Under the pieces are notes generated by a model. The model did not search any database, was not told the DNA's origin, and saw only the letters and a list, made by a program, of their open reading frames with translations. From Arthrobacter sp. PM3 (GTDB taxonomy: Bacteria > Actinomycetota > Actinomycetes > Actinomycetales > Micrococcaceae): a stretch of 64,000 bases of DNA. How positions within the stretch are numbered: position 1 is the first letter of the stretch; each line of letters starts with the position of its first letter. Below, piece after piece: positions 19,277 to 29,339 of the stretch. The position numbers were made by a program, and so were the translations under genes. The stretch is from positions 988,460 through 1,052,459 of the forward strand of contig NZ_CP022314.1 of assembly GCF_003352915.1 (NCBI RefSeq), read 5' to 3'.

Positions 19277-20128
19277 ATGTCGTACCAGAACTGGGGTCCC
19301 CAGGACCTGTCAGCCCCCGCCAAAACGCAGTTGCCGGAAGTCCCGGTGGAACGCGGCATGGTGCTCGAGGAGGTCCAGTCCGGGTGGGTTGGTGCCGTGA
19401 CCCGGGTGGAAAAGTCCGGCGGCATGCATGTGGTGGCGCTCGAGGACAGGCGGGGCAAGTCCAGGTCCTTCCGCCTCGGTTTCGGCTTCCTGCTGGAGGG
19501 ACAGCCGATCCGGCTAATGCCGCCGGCCCCGAAGCAGGCGGCCCCGGGCGCCGGTGCCGGCCGCACCGCCTCGGGCTCGGTTCGGGTGGCGGGACAGCGC
19601 GCGCAGGTGGCCAAAGCCAGCCGGATCTGGGTGGAAGGCAAGCACGACGCTGAACTTGTGGAAAAGGTCTGGGGCGATGACCTCCGGGTGGAGGGCATCG
19701 TCGTCGAGCCCCTGCACGGCATTGACGACCTTGCGGCGGCCGTGGCGGAGTTCCGGCCGGGCCCGGGCCGCCGGCTCGGTGTGCTCGTCGACCATCTGGT
19801 GCCCGACTCCAAGGAATCCCGGATCGCCGAGGCGGTCATGGCCTCGCCGGGTGCCGCCGGCAACGTGCTGATCGTGGGACACCCGTATGTGGACGTGTGG
19901 CAGGCCATCCGGCCCGCCGTGCTGGGGATCGAACGCTGGCCCGTGGTCCCCCGCGGCGTCGACTGGAAGACCGGGATCCTGACGGCCTTCGGGTGGCCCC
20001 ATGAAACGAAGGAGGACATCGGTCTCGGCTGGCAGAAGCTCCTCGGGGCAGTGCGCAGCTACGCCGATCTGGAACCCTCCCTGCTGGGCCGGGTCGAAGA
20101 GGTCATCGACTTCCTCACCGTGCCGTAG
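19277..20128 (+). CDS. DUF3097 family protein
   Basis: This 283-residue protein matches the actinobacterial DUF3097 family as I remember it, with the segments RIWVEGKHDAELVEKVWGDDLRVEGIVVEPLHGIDDL and RLGVLVDHLVPDSKESRIAEAV. The pattern of an acidic EGKHD motif followed by LVDHL resembles a Toprim-like fold, but that is only an impression. No signal peptide or membrane segment is present. The gene sits divergently from hrcA, sharing the CIRCE-containing intergenic region, so heat-shock co-regulation is conceivable. Function is unknown. Confidence 0.85.
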   Translation: MSYQNWGPQDLSAPAKTQLPEVPVERGMVLEEVQSGWVGAVTRVEKSGGMHVVALEDRRGKSRSFRLGFGFLLEGQPIRLMPPAPKQAAPGAGAGRTASGSVRVAGQRAQVAKASRIWVEGKHDAELVEKVWGDDLRVEGIVVEPLHGIDDLAAAVAEFRPGPGRRLGVLVDHLVPDSKESRIAEAVMASPGAAGNVLIVGHPYVDVWQAIRPAVLGIERWPVVPRGVDWKTGILTAFGWPHETKEDIGLGWQKLLGAVRSYADLEPSLLGRVEEVIDFLTVP

Positions 20129-20282
20129 CCCGACGTGGCGGCCGCCCGGCGGTCCCCATTTCGGCGGCCGAGCAAGTATTCTTGGAACGGCGGCCGCGCT
20201 CCCGGCGCGGTCCCGGCAATTCACGGCATGACCACCGCAGAACCAAGCAGCATCGCATCACCGCAATCCGAAGGGCTACATC

Positions 20283-20702
20283 GTGGCAGATAACGCACGC
20301 GAACACACGGGCAACCAGGCCGGCCATGGCCAGGCCCCGTACCATGGCGTTCCGGCAAATGCGCTCCCATTGACGGCCAGTGAGGACCGGCGGTGGGCCA
20401 CCCTGGCGCACTTCGGCGGCATCCTGGGCTGTGTGCCCTCGCTGCTGATCTACCTGATCTTCAAGGACCGCGGCCCGTTCACCGCGCAGGAATCCAAGGA
20501 AGCCCTCAATTTCACGCTGCCCCCCACGATCGCGGCGGTGCTCGCCAATCTGCTGGTCTTCATTCCGGTGGTCGGCAATCTCTTTGCCGTGCTGGCCACG
20601 GTGATCTGGATTGCCGTGACCTGCTTCTCGGTCGCGGCAGGCATCCACGTCAACCGCGGCCAGCCGCACCGTTACGAGTTCAACCTGCGCTGGATCAAGT
20701 AG
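20283..20702 (+). CDS. DUF4870 domain membrane protein
   Basis: The 139-residue protein has a polar N-terminus (about 25 residues) and three hydrophobic segments, with the DUF4870 core DRRWATLAHFGGILG and the C-terminal YEFNLRWIK. Such proteins are small membrane proteins of unknown function (Tic20-like topology). GTG 20283 is preceded by AAGGG. A TATTCT hexamer at 20177-20182 could be its -10. It ends 10 bp before the hemW stop, converging with it. Confidence 0.85.
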   Translation: MADNAREHTGNQAGHGQAPYHGVPANALPLTASEDRRWATLAHFGGILGCVPSLLIYLIFKDRGPFTAQESKEALNFTLPPTIAAVLANLLVFIPVVGNLFAVLATVIWIAVTCFSVAAGIHVNRGQPHRYEFNLRWIK

Positions 20703-20712
20703 CCCGTCCGGC

Positions 20713-21951
20713 TTAGTCCGGCAGGATCCGGCGGACGACGGCGTCGGCCAGCAGCCGGCCCTTGAGCGTGAGGACCAGCCTTCCCTTGAACGCGGCCGCG
20801 GGCTCCACCAGTCCGTCGGCGATCAGCCCGGCGACGGCGTGCCGGCCGGTATCGCCCAGGCCCCCGAGGCTGGGGATGTCGAGGCCGGTGCTGAGGCGGG
20901 CCTCGAGCATCACACGCTCCACGGAGCGGGTCGCGGCGTCCAGGGTTTCCCGGCCCGCGGCGGGCGAGGCCCCGGCGCCGAGGCGGTTGGCGTACGCGGT
21001 GGGGTGCTTGACGTTCCACCAGCGGACTCCGCCGACATGTGAGTGCGCGCCGGGTCCGATCCCCCACCAGTCGTCGCCGCGCCAGTAGGCGAGGTTGTGC
21101 CGGCACGCCTGTTGCGGGGTCCGCGACCAGTTGCTGACCTCGTACCACGCAAGCCCGGCCGCTGAGATCAGCTGGTCGGCGAGTTCGTACTTGGCGGCGT
21201 GGTCGTCGTCGTCGATTTCCGGGACTTCGCCGCGACGGATCTGCGCGGCCAGCTTGGTGCCATCCTCGACGATCAGCGCGTAGGCGCTGATGTGGTCAGG
21301 CTCGTAGGACAGCGCGGTTTCCAGTGAGTAGCGCCAGTCCTCCATCGATTCCCCGGGCGTGCCGTAGATCAGGTCGAGGCTGACGGCCAGCCCGGCATCA
21401 CGCGCCCAGCGGACTACTTCCGGCACCCGGGAGGGCGTGTGCGTGCGATCCAGGACCTTCAGGACGTGGGGCACGGCGGACTGCATGCCGAAGGAGACCC
21501 GGGTGAACCCCGCGTCGGCCAGCAGTTGCAGGGACTCGGGCGTGACGGAGTCCGGGTTGGCCTCGGTGGTGACCTCGGCGCCGGGCTCCAGGCCCCAGGC
21601 TTCGATCGCGGCGCTGAGGATGCCGGCGAGGTCCTCCGCGGGGAGCAGGGTGGGAGTGCCGCCGCCGAAGAAAACGGTGCTGAGCGGGCGGGCCGGCAGC
21701 CCGGACTCTTTCAGGACGCGCCCGGCGAAGGCCACTTCCGCGATCGCGGTGCCCGCGTAGGCGTCCTGCGATGCGCCGCCGCCCAGTTCGGTGGCGGTGT
21801 AGGTGTTGAAATCGCAGTACCCGCAGCGGACCGCGCAGAACGGGATGTGCACGTACAGCCCGAAGGCACGGTGCTCGGCCCCGGCAGCCGCCTGGGCGGG
21901 CAGGAGCCCGTCCGGCGGCGCCGGGTCACCGAGGGGAAGGACGCTAGGCAC
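20713..21951 (-). CDS. hemW: Radical SAM protein HemW (haem chaperone)
   Basis: HemW resembles oxygen-independent coproporphyrinogen oxidase but acts as a haem chaperone. The radical SAM motif CAVRCGYCDFNTY (CxxxCxxC) at about residues 37-44 is intact, followed by the FFGGGTPTLL glycine motif and a C-terminal HemN domain. The extra N-terminal Cys of true HemN is absent. The length of 412 residues is normal. It starts at GTG 21951, 42 bp downstream of lepA on the same strand, a common actinobacterial pairing; the start lacks a clear ribosome binding site. Confidence 0.93.
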   Translation of the reverse strand: MPSVLPLGDPAPPDGLLPAQAAAGAEHRAFGLYVHIPFCAVRCGYCDFNTYTATELGGGASQDAYAGTAIAEVAFAGRVLKESGLPARPLSTVFFGGGTPTLLPAEDLAGILSAAIEAWGLEPGAEVTTEANPDSVTPESLQLLADAGFTRVSFGMQSAVPHVLKVLDRTHTPSRVPEVVRWARDAGLAVSLDLIYGTPGESMEDWRYSLETALSYEPDHISAYALIVEDGTKLAAQIRRGEVPEIDDDDHAAKYELADQLISAAGLAWYEVSNWSRTPQQACRHNLAYWRGDDWWGIGPGAHSHVGGVRWWNVKHPTAYANRLGAGASPAAGRETLDAATRSVERVMLEARLSTGLDIPSLGGLGDTGRHAVAGLIADGLVEPAAAFKGRLVLTLKGRLLADAVVRRILPD

Positions 21952-21993
21952 GGGCCCCGCCCACTGTCGCGGCTGCTGTCATGACCGGCACCG

Positions 21994-23853
<1,860 letters not shown>

Positions 23854-24058
23854 GCAGGGTCCTTACTGTTGGCATTACGGTGGGCTTTTCCACGGATCGG
23901 CGCGATGCTGGTTCCCCAGCACGCGACGTGCCGCATTAATCGTTCCTATAGTCTCCCATGCCCGGGCCTGTCGGGGCGCATCACTCCCCCGCCGCTTCCC
24001 GGCCATGCCTGCCCGGCTGCTGCGCAGCGCACGCCGGGAGCTCCGGGGCGGCTGCCGG

Positions 24059-24064
24059 TAGGGT
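24059..24064 (+). promoter_or_regulatory. -10 element for a leaderless mazF-like mRNA
   Basis: TAGGGT, then 6 nt, then ATG 24071, with no Shine-Dalgarno sequence. It belongs to the group of TANNNT-N6/7-start arrangements in this window. Confidence 0.45.
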
Positions 24065-24070
24065 GGCACC

Positions 24071-24697
24071 ATGGCATGGAACTTGCGCTCGATCAGCAAC
24101 GCCGTCCGCGGCACGCTGCGTTTCCTGGACAAACTCAGCGGCCCGGCGTCGGGCACCACCCGCGGTCCGGCCGCGAAACCGGTAAAGCGGCCGGCAGCGA
24201 AACCAACCGTTAGGCCCGCCGGGAAGCGGAGCCCGGCGCAGCCCCGGATCGGCGCGCCCGCCCGGACCCCGGAGGCCCCGGCGACCGGACTAACGGGAAC
24301 CTATCCCGGCGACTTCCGCGGACGGGCTTCCGTGCGCTACGCGCCTGCCCCGAACGGCCGGCCCGAGCCGGGTGAAATCGTCTGGACCTGGGTGCCGTAT
24401 GAAGAGGACTACTCCCAGGGCAAGGACCGCCCCGTGCTGCTGGTGGGCGCCCATGGCGGGTACCTGCTGGGCCTGATGCTGACCAGCAAGGATCACGACG
24501 GCGACTCCCGGCGGGCGGATGATTACGTGGACATCGGCACGGGACCGTGGGACCGCCAGTGGCGGCCCAGCGAAGCCAAGCTGGACCGGGTGCTGCAGAT
24601 CAAGGCGCAGGACATCCGCCGCGAAGGCGCGATCCTGGATGCGGGCCGCTTCAGCGTCGTCGCCTCGGCCTTGCGGGAACGCCGCGGCTGGAGCTGA
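24071..24697 (+). CDS. PemK/MazF-family protein with basic N-terminal extension, no antitoxin
   Basis: The C-terminal half (about residues 95-208) looks like a PemK/MazF fold: GEIVWTWVPYEEDYSQGKDRPVLLVGAHGGYLLGLMLTSKDH and later DIGTGPWDRQWRPSEAKLDRVLQIKAQDIRREGAILD. MazF toxins are sequence-specific RNases. The first 90 residues are an unusual basic Lys/Pro/Ala-rich tail not found in the core fold. No small antitoxin ORF overlaps or abuts it: lepA is divergent 217 bp away and rpsT follows 200 bp on. It may therefore be a domesticated RNase or a housekeeping member rather than an addiction module. Family assignment is good; activity is unknown. Confidence 0.75.
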   Translation: MAWNLRSISNAVRGTLRFLDKLSGPASGTTRGPAAKPVKRPAAKPTVRPAGKRSPAQPRIGAPARTPEAPATGLTGTYPGDFRGRASVRYAPAPNGRPEPGEIVWTWVPYEEDYSQGKDRPVLLVGAHGGYLLGLMLTSKDHDGDSRRADDYVDIGTGPWDRQWRPSEAKLDRVLQIKAQDIRREGAILDAGRFSVVASALRERRGWS

Positions 24698-24764
24698 CCC
24701 AGTTGGACCCGGCGGAAGGGCCACGCCGGGCAATCGCCGGAACTCGTGCCCGGACCGTCCCCTC

Positions 24765-24773
24765 TGCTAGTAT
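24765..24773 (+). promoter_or_regulatory. Extended -10 promoter of rpsT
   Basis: TGCTAGTAT is an extended -10 (TG-N-TAGTAT) with no strong -35. Transcription would start near 24780, giving about a 125-nt leader before the rpsT GTG, which may serve S20 autoregulation. Position is read from sequence; use is inferred. Confidence 0.5.
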
Positions 24774-24905
24774 TTACAGCTGTGTGTCCGTGCAGGTCGA
24801 CGGCCACAGATGGTTGGTCGCCATAGGTATCCCCACGCCGCTCAGTCAATGGCCAATCTGAAAGCCCTCTAGACCATTTTCCGCATTGAAAAAGAGAGTT
24901 CACAC

Positions 24906-25166
24906 GTGGCTAATATCAAGTCCCAGAAGAAGCGCATCCTGACCAACGAGAAGGCTCGCCTGCGCAACAACGCAGTCAAGTCCGAGCTGAAGACTGCCAT
25001 CCGCGCCGTCAACGCCGCCGTTGAGTCCACCGACAAGGATGCTGCGTCTGCTGCTCTGGTTACTGCCAGCCGTAAGCTGGACAAGGCTGTCAGCAAGGGC
25101 GTTCTTCACAAGAACAACGCTGCAAACCGCAAGTCCGCGATCTCCAAGAAGGTCAACGCACTCTAA
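24906..25166 (+). CDS. rpsT: 30S ribosomal protein S20
   Basis: S20 binds 16S rRNA early in small-subunit assembly. The 86-residue basic helical protein begins [18 protein letters not shown] and ends [14 protein letters not shown], matching the family over its whole length. It starts at GTG 24906, with AAAGAGAG upstream. Its codon use is the strongly biased C/G-ending type of a highly expressed gene, and the surrounding DNA is noticeably less GC-rich. It converges with holA across a perfect terminator hairpin. Confidence 0.98.
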   Translation: MANIKSQKKRILTNEKARLRNNAVKSELKTAIRAVNAAVESTDKDAASAALVTASRKLDKAVSKGVLHKNNAANRKSAISKKVNAL

Positions 25167-25194
25167 GGTTTTCCAGTTCGCCTGAACTGATGAT

Positions 25195-25224
25195 TGTGGC
25201 CGGCACCTCCAGGTGCCGGCCACA
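25195..25224. terminator. Bidirectional terminator between rpsT and holA
   Basis: Perfect 14-bp arms (25195-25208 and 25211-25224) with a 2-nt CC loop, followed on the plus strand by TCCGTTTAAT. It lies between converging genes and can serve both. Confidence 0.85.
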
Positions 25225-25283
25225 TCCGTTTAATCCGCCTCCCCGTACGCGCACAATGTGCGGCCAGCGGCGGCGTCCGCTAA

Positions 25284-26300
25284 TCACGCACTGCGGGCAG
25301 AGGTGGCGATCACCGTCACGGCATGCTCGACGGCGTAGACGGGGTCCCTCGAGAGTCCCTTGACCTGGGCGTCGGCCTCGGCGGTGACCTGGATGGAACG
25401 GACCAGCCCCTCCGGCGTCCAGCGCCGGACGTCCCGCTGGGCCTGTTCCACGAGCCACGGCTGCATGCCCAGCTGCTTGGCAATCTGCGAGGACGACCCC
25501 TGGGCCCCGGCCACTTTCGCCAGGGAACGCAGCTTGGACGCCAGGGCCGCCACGATCGGCACCGGATCCGCTCCGGTGGCCAGCGCGTGGCGCAGGGTGG
25601 AGAGCGCCAGCGGTCCGTTGCCGGCCATCGCGGCGTCCGCGACCTTGAAAGCCGTGGCCTCCACCCGGCCGCCGTAGTACTTGTCCACCATGGCGGCATC
25701 CACGGCCGTGGTGGCGTCGGCGATCAGCTGGCTGCAGGCCGCGGCAAGTTCCGCGAGCTGCGCGCCGACCGCGTTGACGAGGGCGTGCACTGCGTCGGGC
25801 TCGATGCGCCGGGAAGCCGCCTTGAACTCCGCTGTAACGAACGCGACCTTGTCGGCGTCCTTCTTTAGGGGCTGGCAGTCCACCACCGGCCAGCCGCCGG
25901 CCTTCACCGCATCCAGCAGCTTCTTGCCGCGGGTTCCCCCGGCGTGGCGGAGCACCAGCACGGCGTCCGGTTCCGGTCCGGCCACATATTTCAGGGCATC
26001 GGCGAGGAATGCGTCATTCATCGTTTCCAGCCCGTCGACCTCGATGAGCTTCTGTTCGCCGAACAGCGACGGGCTGACGTTCATGGCCAGCGACCCTGCC
26101 GTGTAGCTGCCTGCGTTGAGCCGGGTGACTTCGACGTCGGGCGCGGCCCCGCGGACCTGGCCGCGGATGCGGTCCATGGCCCGGGAGCCCAGGTAGTCTT
26201 CCGGCCCTCCGACCAGGACGATCGCCGCAGGCGTCACATCGCGCCAGGTGGCGCCCGCCGTCGCCGGGGTCCTGGTTCTTTGGGTCTGGGCAGCAGCCAC
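25284..26300 (-). CDS. holA: DNA polymerase III subunit delta
   Basis: The delta subunit opens the sliding clamp as part of the clamp loader. The 338-residue protein has the AAA+-like organisation of HolA without a functional P-loop: an N-terminal domain (VVLVGGPEDYLGSRAMDRI-like start), VDGLETMNDAFLADALKYV, and a C-terminal collar with the helical ALSTLRHAL and QLGMQPWLVEQAQRDVRRW. GTG 26300 has a strong GGGAGGA upstream. Its first 67 nt overlap the 3' end of comEC in another frame, so the two are tightly coupled. Confidence 0.92.
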   Translation of the reverse strand: MAAAQTQRTRTPATAGATWRDVTPAAIVLVGGPEDYLGSRAMDRIRGQVRGAAPDVEVTRLNAGSYTAGSLAMNVSPSLFGEQKLIEVDGLETMNDAFLADALKYVAGPEPDAVLVLRHAGGTRGKKLLDAVKAGGWPVVDCQPLKKDADKVAFVTAEFKAASRRIEPDAVHALVNAVGAQLAELAAACSQLIADATTAVDAAMVDKYYGGRVEATAFKVADAAMAGNGPLALSTLRHALATGADPVPIVAALASKLRSLAKVAGAQGSSSQIAKQLGMQPWLVEQAQRDVRRWTPEGLVRSIQVTAEADAQVKGLSRDPVYAVEHAVTVIATSARSA

Positions 26301-28123
26301 GCGTGATTCCTCCCGGAAATTGGATTGCGGACTCTAAGCGTCCCATGCCCGGACCGGTGGTCCAAGCCGCGCCCGGCGTCCCGCGGCAGGCGTTCAAGCA
26401 GGGCAACCGTCCGCGCGTGGGCGGCCAGGGCGCCCCGGACTGCCGCGCCCGGGTGCAGTGCCAGCCACACCGTGGTCAGGGCAACCGCGGAGAAAAGACC
26501 CATGGTGGCCGCTCCAAAGGGTCCCTCGGGCCAGGGCAGGACGGCGCCGGGCAGCGACGCGAAGTACCGGGCGATCGCCGCCACGGCTCCCGTGCAGGCG
26601 GCAGGCGCGGCCATGAGGGTTTCTGCCGCGGCTGGAATCGCCGGCAGAAACGCCACGGCTGCGGAACCCAGCAGCGTGACGGGCGCAACGAGCACTGCTG
26701 CGGCCATGTTTGCGGGCAGGGCGTAGGTACTGAACTGCGGCTGCAGCAACACGATCACCGGACCGCAAAAGAGCTGCGCGGACAGCGGCACGGCGTAGCC
26801 GGCGGCCGCCCAGCGCGGCACCCGGGCCGGCAGCCAGTCTATGATCCGCCGCCCGGTGACGACGATTCCCAGGGTGGCGAGGACCGAGAGCAGGAATCCG
26901 AAGCTTGTTGCCAGGACCGGCTGTGCCAGCAGGAGGCCGATGACGGCCACGCACAGAAGGCTCAGTCCGCGCCCTGCCCTGCCGAAGGCTACCGATGCGA
27001 GGCCGATCCCGCCCATCAACGCGGCCCGAAGCACACTGGGGTCCGGGCCCACCATCAGGACGAACAATCCGAGCCCGGCGAGGCTGGCTGCTGCGGCCGC
27101 CGTGCGCGACAGACGCAGGGAGCGGGCAGCGAGGAGCAGCGCGCCAAGGACCAGGCTGCAGTTTGCGCCGCTGACGGCGGTCAAATGCGTCATCCCGACC
27201 GTCTTCATGGCCGCTTCCAGATCCACGTCCAGGGCACTGGTATCTCCGGTGACCATGCCGGGCAGCAGGCCGCCGGCGTCACCACCAAACCGCGCTGCCG
27301 CGACGGTGAAGTTCCTGCGCAGAGCGCTGGTTCCCGCTTGCCAGATTCCGGGGTCCCCCAGCACTGCCGGGGCGGACGAGGCGGAAAGGATGCCCGCTGC
27401 CGGCTCGCCGGGCGGCGCTGGCCGCAGCTTTCCGGCGGCGCGCAGTCGCTGGCCCGGAACAGCCGGCCCCCACGCGGGTCCGCCCATGACGGTGAGCCTC
27501 GCTTCGCCCTCGACCCTGAGGCCGCCATGCGCCATCGCCATCAGCGTTGCCGGCACCGCCCATCGATCCGACACGGCGCCGGAACCGTGTGTGGAGAGCT
27601 TCCGCGGGAATCCGGTGATCTCAAGTTCCGCAACCACGGCCGCGCGGGCGCCCACCGCCTCGGCTATGGCACCGGCGTCGCGCCGGGACGCATCGACGGC
27701 GGCGTGCGCCCCTGTCGCGGCCGAGATGAGCAGCGCGACAGCCACCGTGGCATGGAAGCTGCCTCCGGCTCTGTCTTTCCCGGCTCTGCCTTTCCCGGCT
27801 CTTTCCCGTGCTTCCATTAGGCGGCCCGCCCTTGTGCGGCCCGGGCTGGCCCGCCCCGCACGCCACAGCAGAAGGCCGGCGACCGTCGCCATGCCGGCGC
27901 AGAGTCCGGCGAGCACGGCCACCGGCAGCCAGTTTCCGGCGATGGCGGTTGCCCAGGCCATAAGGGCCGGCGGTACCAGCCGGATGTCCGTCCGCGGGCG
28001 CCGCTCGGCCGTGGGCCGTTTCCCGGGCCGGTCGCGTGCCGCCAGGCGCAGGAGGTGCAGGCTCAAGCGCGCTGCGGCCTCAAGAGGGACATACTGCGGC
28101 GGCCGGGGGCTGCGCGTGGCCAT
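26234..28123 (-). CDS. comEC: ComEC/Rec2-type DNA uptake channel, lacking the beta-lactamase domain
   Basis: ComEC forms the membrane channel that carries single-stranded DNA during transformation. The 629-residue protein has N-terminal membrane helices, an OB-like soluble region (DUF4131-type; about 150-260), and the Competence domain with the hallmark HLTAVSGANCSLVLG (about residues 312-326) and several helices. The C-terminal metallo-beta-lactamase nuclease domain of full-length ComEC is absent. The last 22 residues are encoded inside holA and look unconserved. comEC starts 1 nt after the comEA stop. Several actinobacterial ComEC proteins are also short, so this need not be a broken gene. 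Confidence 0.88.
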   Translation of the reverse strand: MATRSPRPPQYVPLEAAARLSLHLLRLAARDRPGKRPTAERRPRTDIRLVPPALMAWATAIAGNWLPVAVLAGLCAGMATVAGLLLWRAGRASPGRTRAGRLMEARERAGKGRAGKDRAGGSFHATVAVALLISAATGAHAAVDASRRDAGAIAEAVGARAAVVAELEITGFPRKLSTHGSGAVSDRWAVPATLMAMAHGGLRVEGEARLTVMGGPAWGPAVPGQRLRAAGKLRPAPPGEPAAGILSASSAPAVLGDPGIWQAGTSALRRNFTVAAARFGGDAGGLLPGMVTGDTSALDVDLEAAMKTVGMTHLTAVSGANCSLVLGALLLAARSLRLSRTAAAAASLAGLGLFVLMVGPDPSVLRAALMGGIGLASVAFGRAGRGLSLLCVAVIGLLLAQPVLATSFGFLLSVLATLGIVVTGRRIIDWLPARVPRWAAAGYAVPLSAQLFCGPVIVLLQPQFSTYALPANMAAAVLVAPVTLLGSAAVAFLPAIPAAAETLMAAPAACTGAVAAIARYFASLPGAVLPWPEGPFGAATMGLFSAVALTTVWLALHPGAAVRGALAAHARTVALLERLPRDAGRGLDHRSGHGTLRVRNPISGRNHAWLLPRPKEPGPRRRRAPPGAM

Positions 28124-28124
28124 G

Positions 28125-29114
28125 TCAGACGCTCACCAGGGGCAGCAGCGCCTCGAGTAGCTTCGGGCCGATGCCGTCCACCGCATCGAGTTCCTGCACT
28201 GTCTTGAAGCGGCCGTGTTGCCGGCGCCAGTCCACAATCCGCTGCGCCAGCACGGGTCCGACGCGCGGCAGGGTTCCCAATTCCTCGAGGCCGGCAGTAT
28301 TGAGGTTGATCTTGCGTCCGTCGGCGCCCTGGCCGGCGCTGCCGGCGCTACCTGCGCCGCCCGTGCCGGAGGCGGGCCCGCCGGCACCCGCGCCGGATGC
28401 GCCGGACGGATCGGGTTCGCCGCGGGCAGGGACGAAGACCTTCTGACCGTCTTCCAGCACGGCGGCAAGGTTGAGCCGGTCCGGATCTGCCGTGGCTGTA
28501 GCGCCGCCCGCGGCGCTGATGGCATCGTGCAACCGGCTGCCGGGCGGCACCTGGACCACTCCGGGCGTGGCTACCGCACCGGCGACGTGCACGGTGATGC
28601 TGGCCGCGCCGGCGCCGGAATCGTCTCCGGACGGCGACGCAGGGATCACGGAGGCGAGGCCGGATTCCTCTACCGCGGCGGGTGCGGGTTCGCTCAGCGG
28701 CGCCACCCGGGGCCCTCCGGTGCCTGCCTGCCACCAGAAGCCACAACCCATCGCCAAGGCGACGAGTCCCAGCAGCGCCGCCGCCCGCAGTCCGGTCCCC
28801 ACCCTCACGCGGACCGCTCCAGGCGCCCCTCCTTCGCGCCCGTTGCCGGAGCGCCGGTACCCGCTGTGTCGGTTTCCACCGCTCCCGCTGCCGGCAGGAC
28901 CGTGCCCGTTAAGCCCGGACGACACCTGCACGTCCAATAACCCCGGGGAGCGGCCGGTATCCTGTCCGGCGGGCCGCGACTCCGCCGCATGCCGGCAGGC
29001 CCGGGAATGCCCGGCGTCCACAGCATTGCCTGGCCCGCCGAGCGTCGCCGCCAGGCGTGCCCGGGCAGGCTTTACTCCCCTGGCGGTTTCAGCTCCCGGG
29101 CTCCGGCGCGACAT
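28125..29114 (-). CDS. comEA: ComEA-like DNA-binding protein (SLBB and helix-hairpin-helix)
   Basis: ComEA binds incoming double-stranded DNA at the cell surface. The 329-residue protein has a long low-complexity cytoplasmic N-terminus, one transmembrane helix (about 110-130; LRAAALLGLVALAMGCGFWW), an SLBB domain (about 170-235; ITVHVAGAVATPGVVQVPPGSRLHDAI) and a C-terminal double HhH (about 265-329; INLNTAGLEELGTLPRVGPVLAQRIVDWR). ATG 29114 lacks a Shine-Dalgarno sequence but follows TAGTGT by 7 nt, so its mRNA is probably leaderless. It leads the comEA-comEC-holA operon. No pilus genes occur in the window. Confidence 0.9.
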   Translation of the reverse strand: MSRRSPGAETARGVKPARARLAATLGGPGNAVDAGHSRACRHAAESRPAGQDTGRSPGLLDVQVSSGLNGHGPAGSGSGGNRHSGYRRSGNGREGGAPGAVRVRVGTGLRAAALLGLVALAMGCGFWWQAGTGGPRVAPLSEPAPAAVEESGLASVIPASPSGDDSGAGAASITVHVAGAVATPGVVQVPPGSRLHDAISAAGGATATADPDRLNLAAVLEDGQKVFVPARGEPDPSGASGAGAGGPASGTGGAGSAGSAGQGADGRKINLNTAGLEELGTLPRVGPVLAQRIVDWRRQHGRFKTVQELDAVDGIGPKLLEALLPLVSV

Positions 29115-29121
29115 GGGAACG

Positions 29122-29127
29122 ACACTA
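29122..29127 (-). promoter_or_regulatory. -10 element for a leaderless comEA mRNA
   Basis: The minus strand reads TAGTGT, 7 nt, then the comEA ATG; no ribosome binding site is present. Confidence 0.45.
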
Positions 29128-29177
29128 GGAGATCCCCGACCCCTAAAACATCGGGGTCCGGGCGTATGTGGATATAC

Positions 29178-29195
29178 CCGCGTAATCCGCGTATT
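29178..29195. repeat. Tandem 9-bp repeat CCGCGTAAT CCGCGTATT
   Basis: Two adjacent 9-mers differing at one base lie in the divergent region between comEA and the Pro/Thr-rich secreted protein gene, about 60 bp upstream of comEA. Head-to-tail repeats of this size are typical of response-regulator or activator sites. A role in comEA control is speculative. Confidence 0.3.
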
Positions 29196-29339
29196 TTTGC
29201 GGTGCCGTCCAAGTATTCCCTACGCTGGTGCCTGTTTGGACCCGGTGGTAACGTCGGCATCCAATCGAGAGTAGCTTGCCGGCTGGGGGCAACCCTGATC
29301 GCCTGGGTGTCTTCGCCAGGCGTCGAAAGCTGGTGTGCA

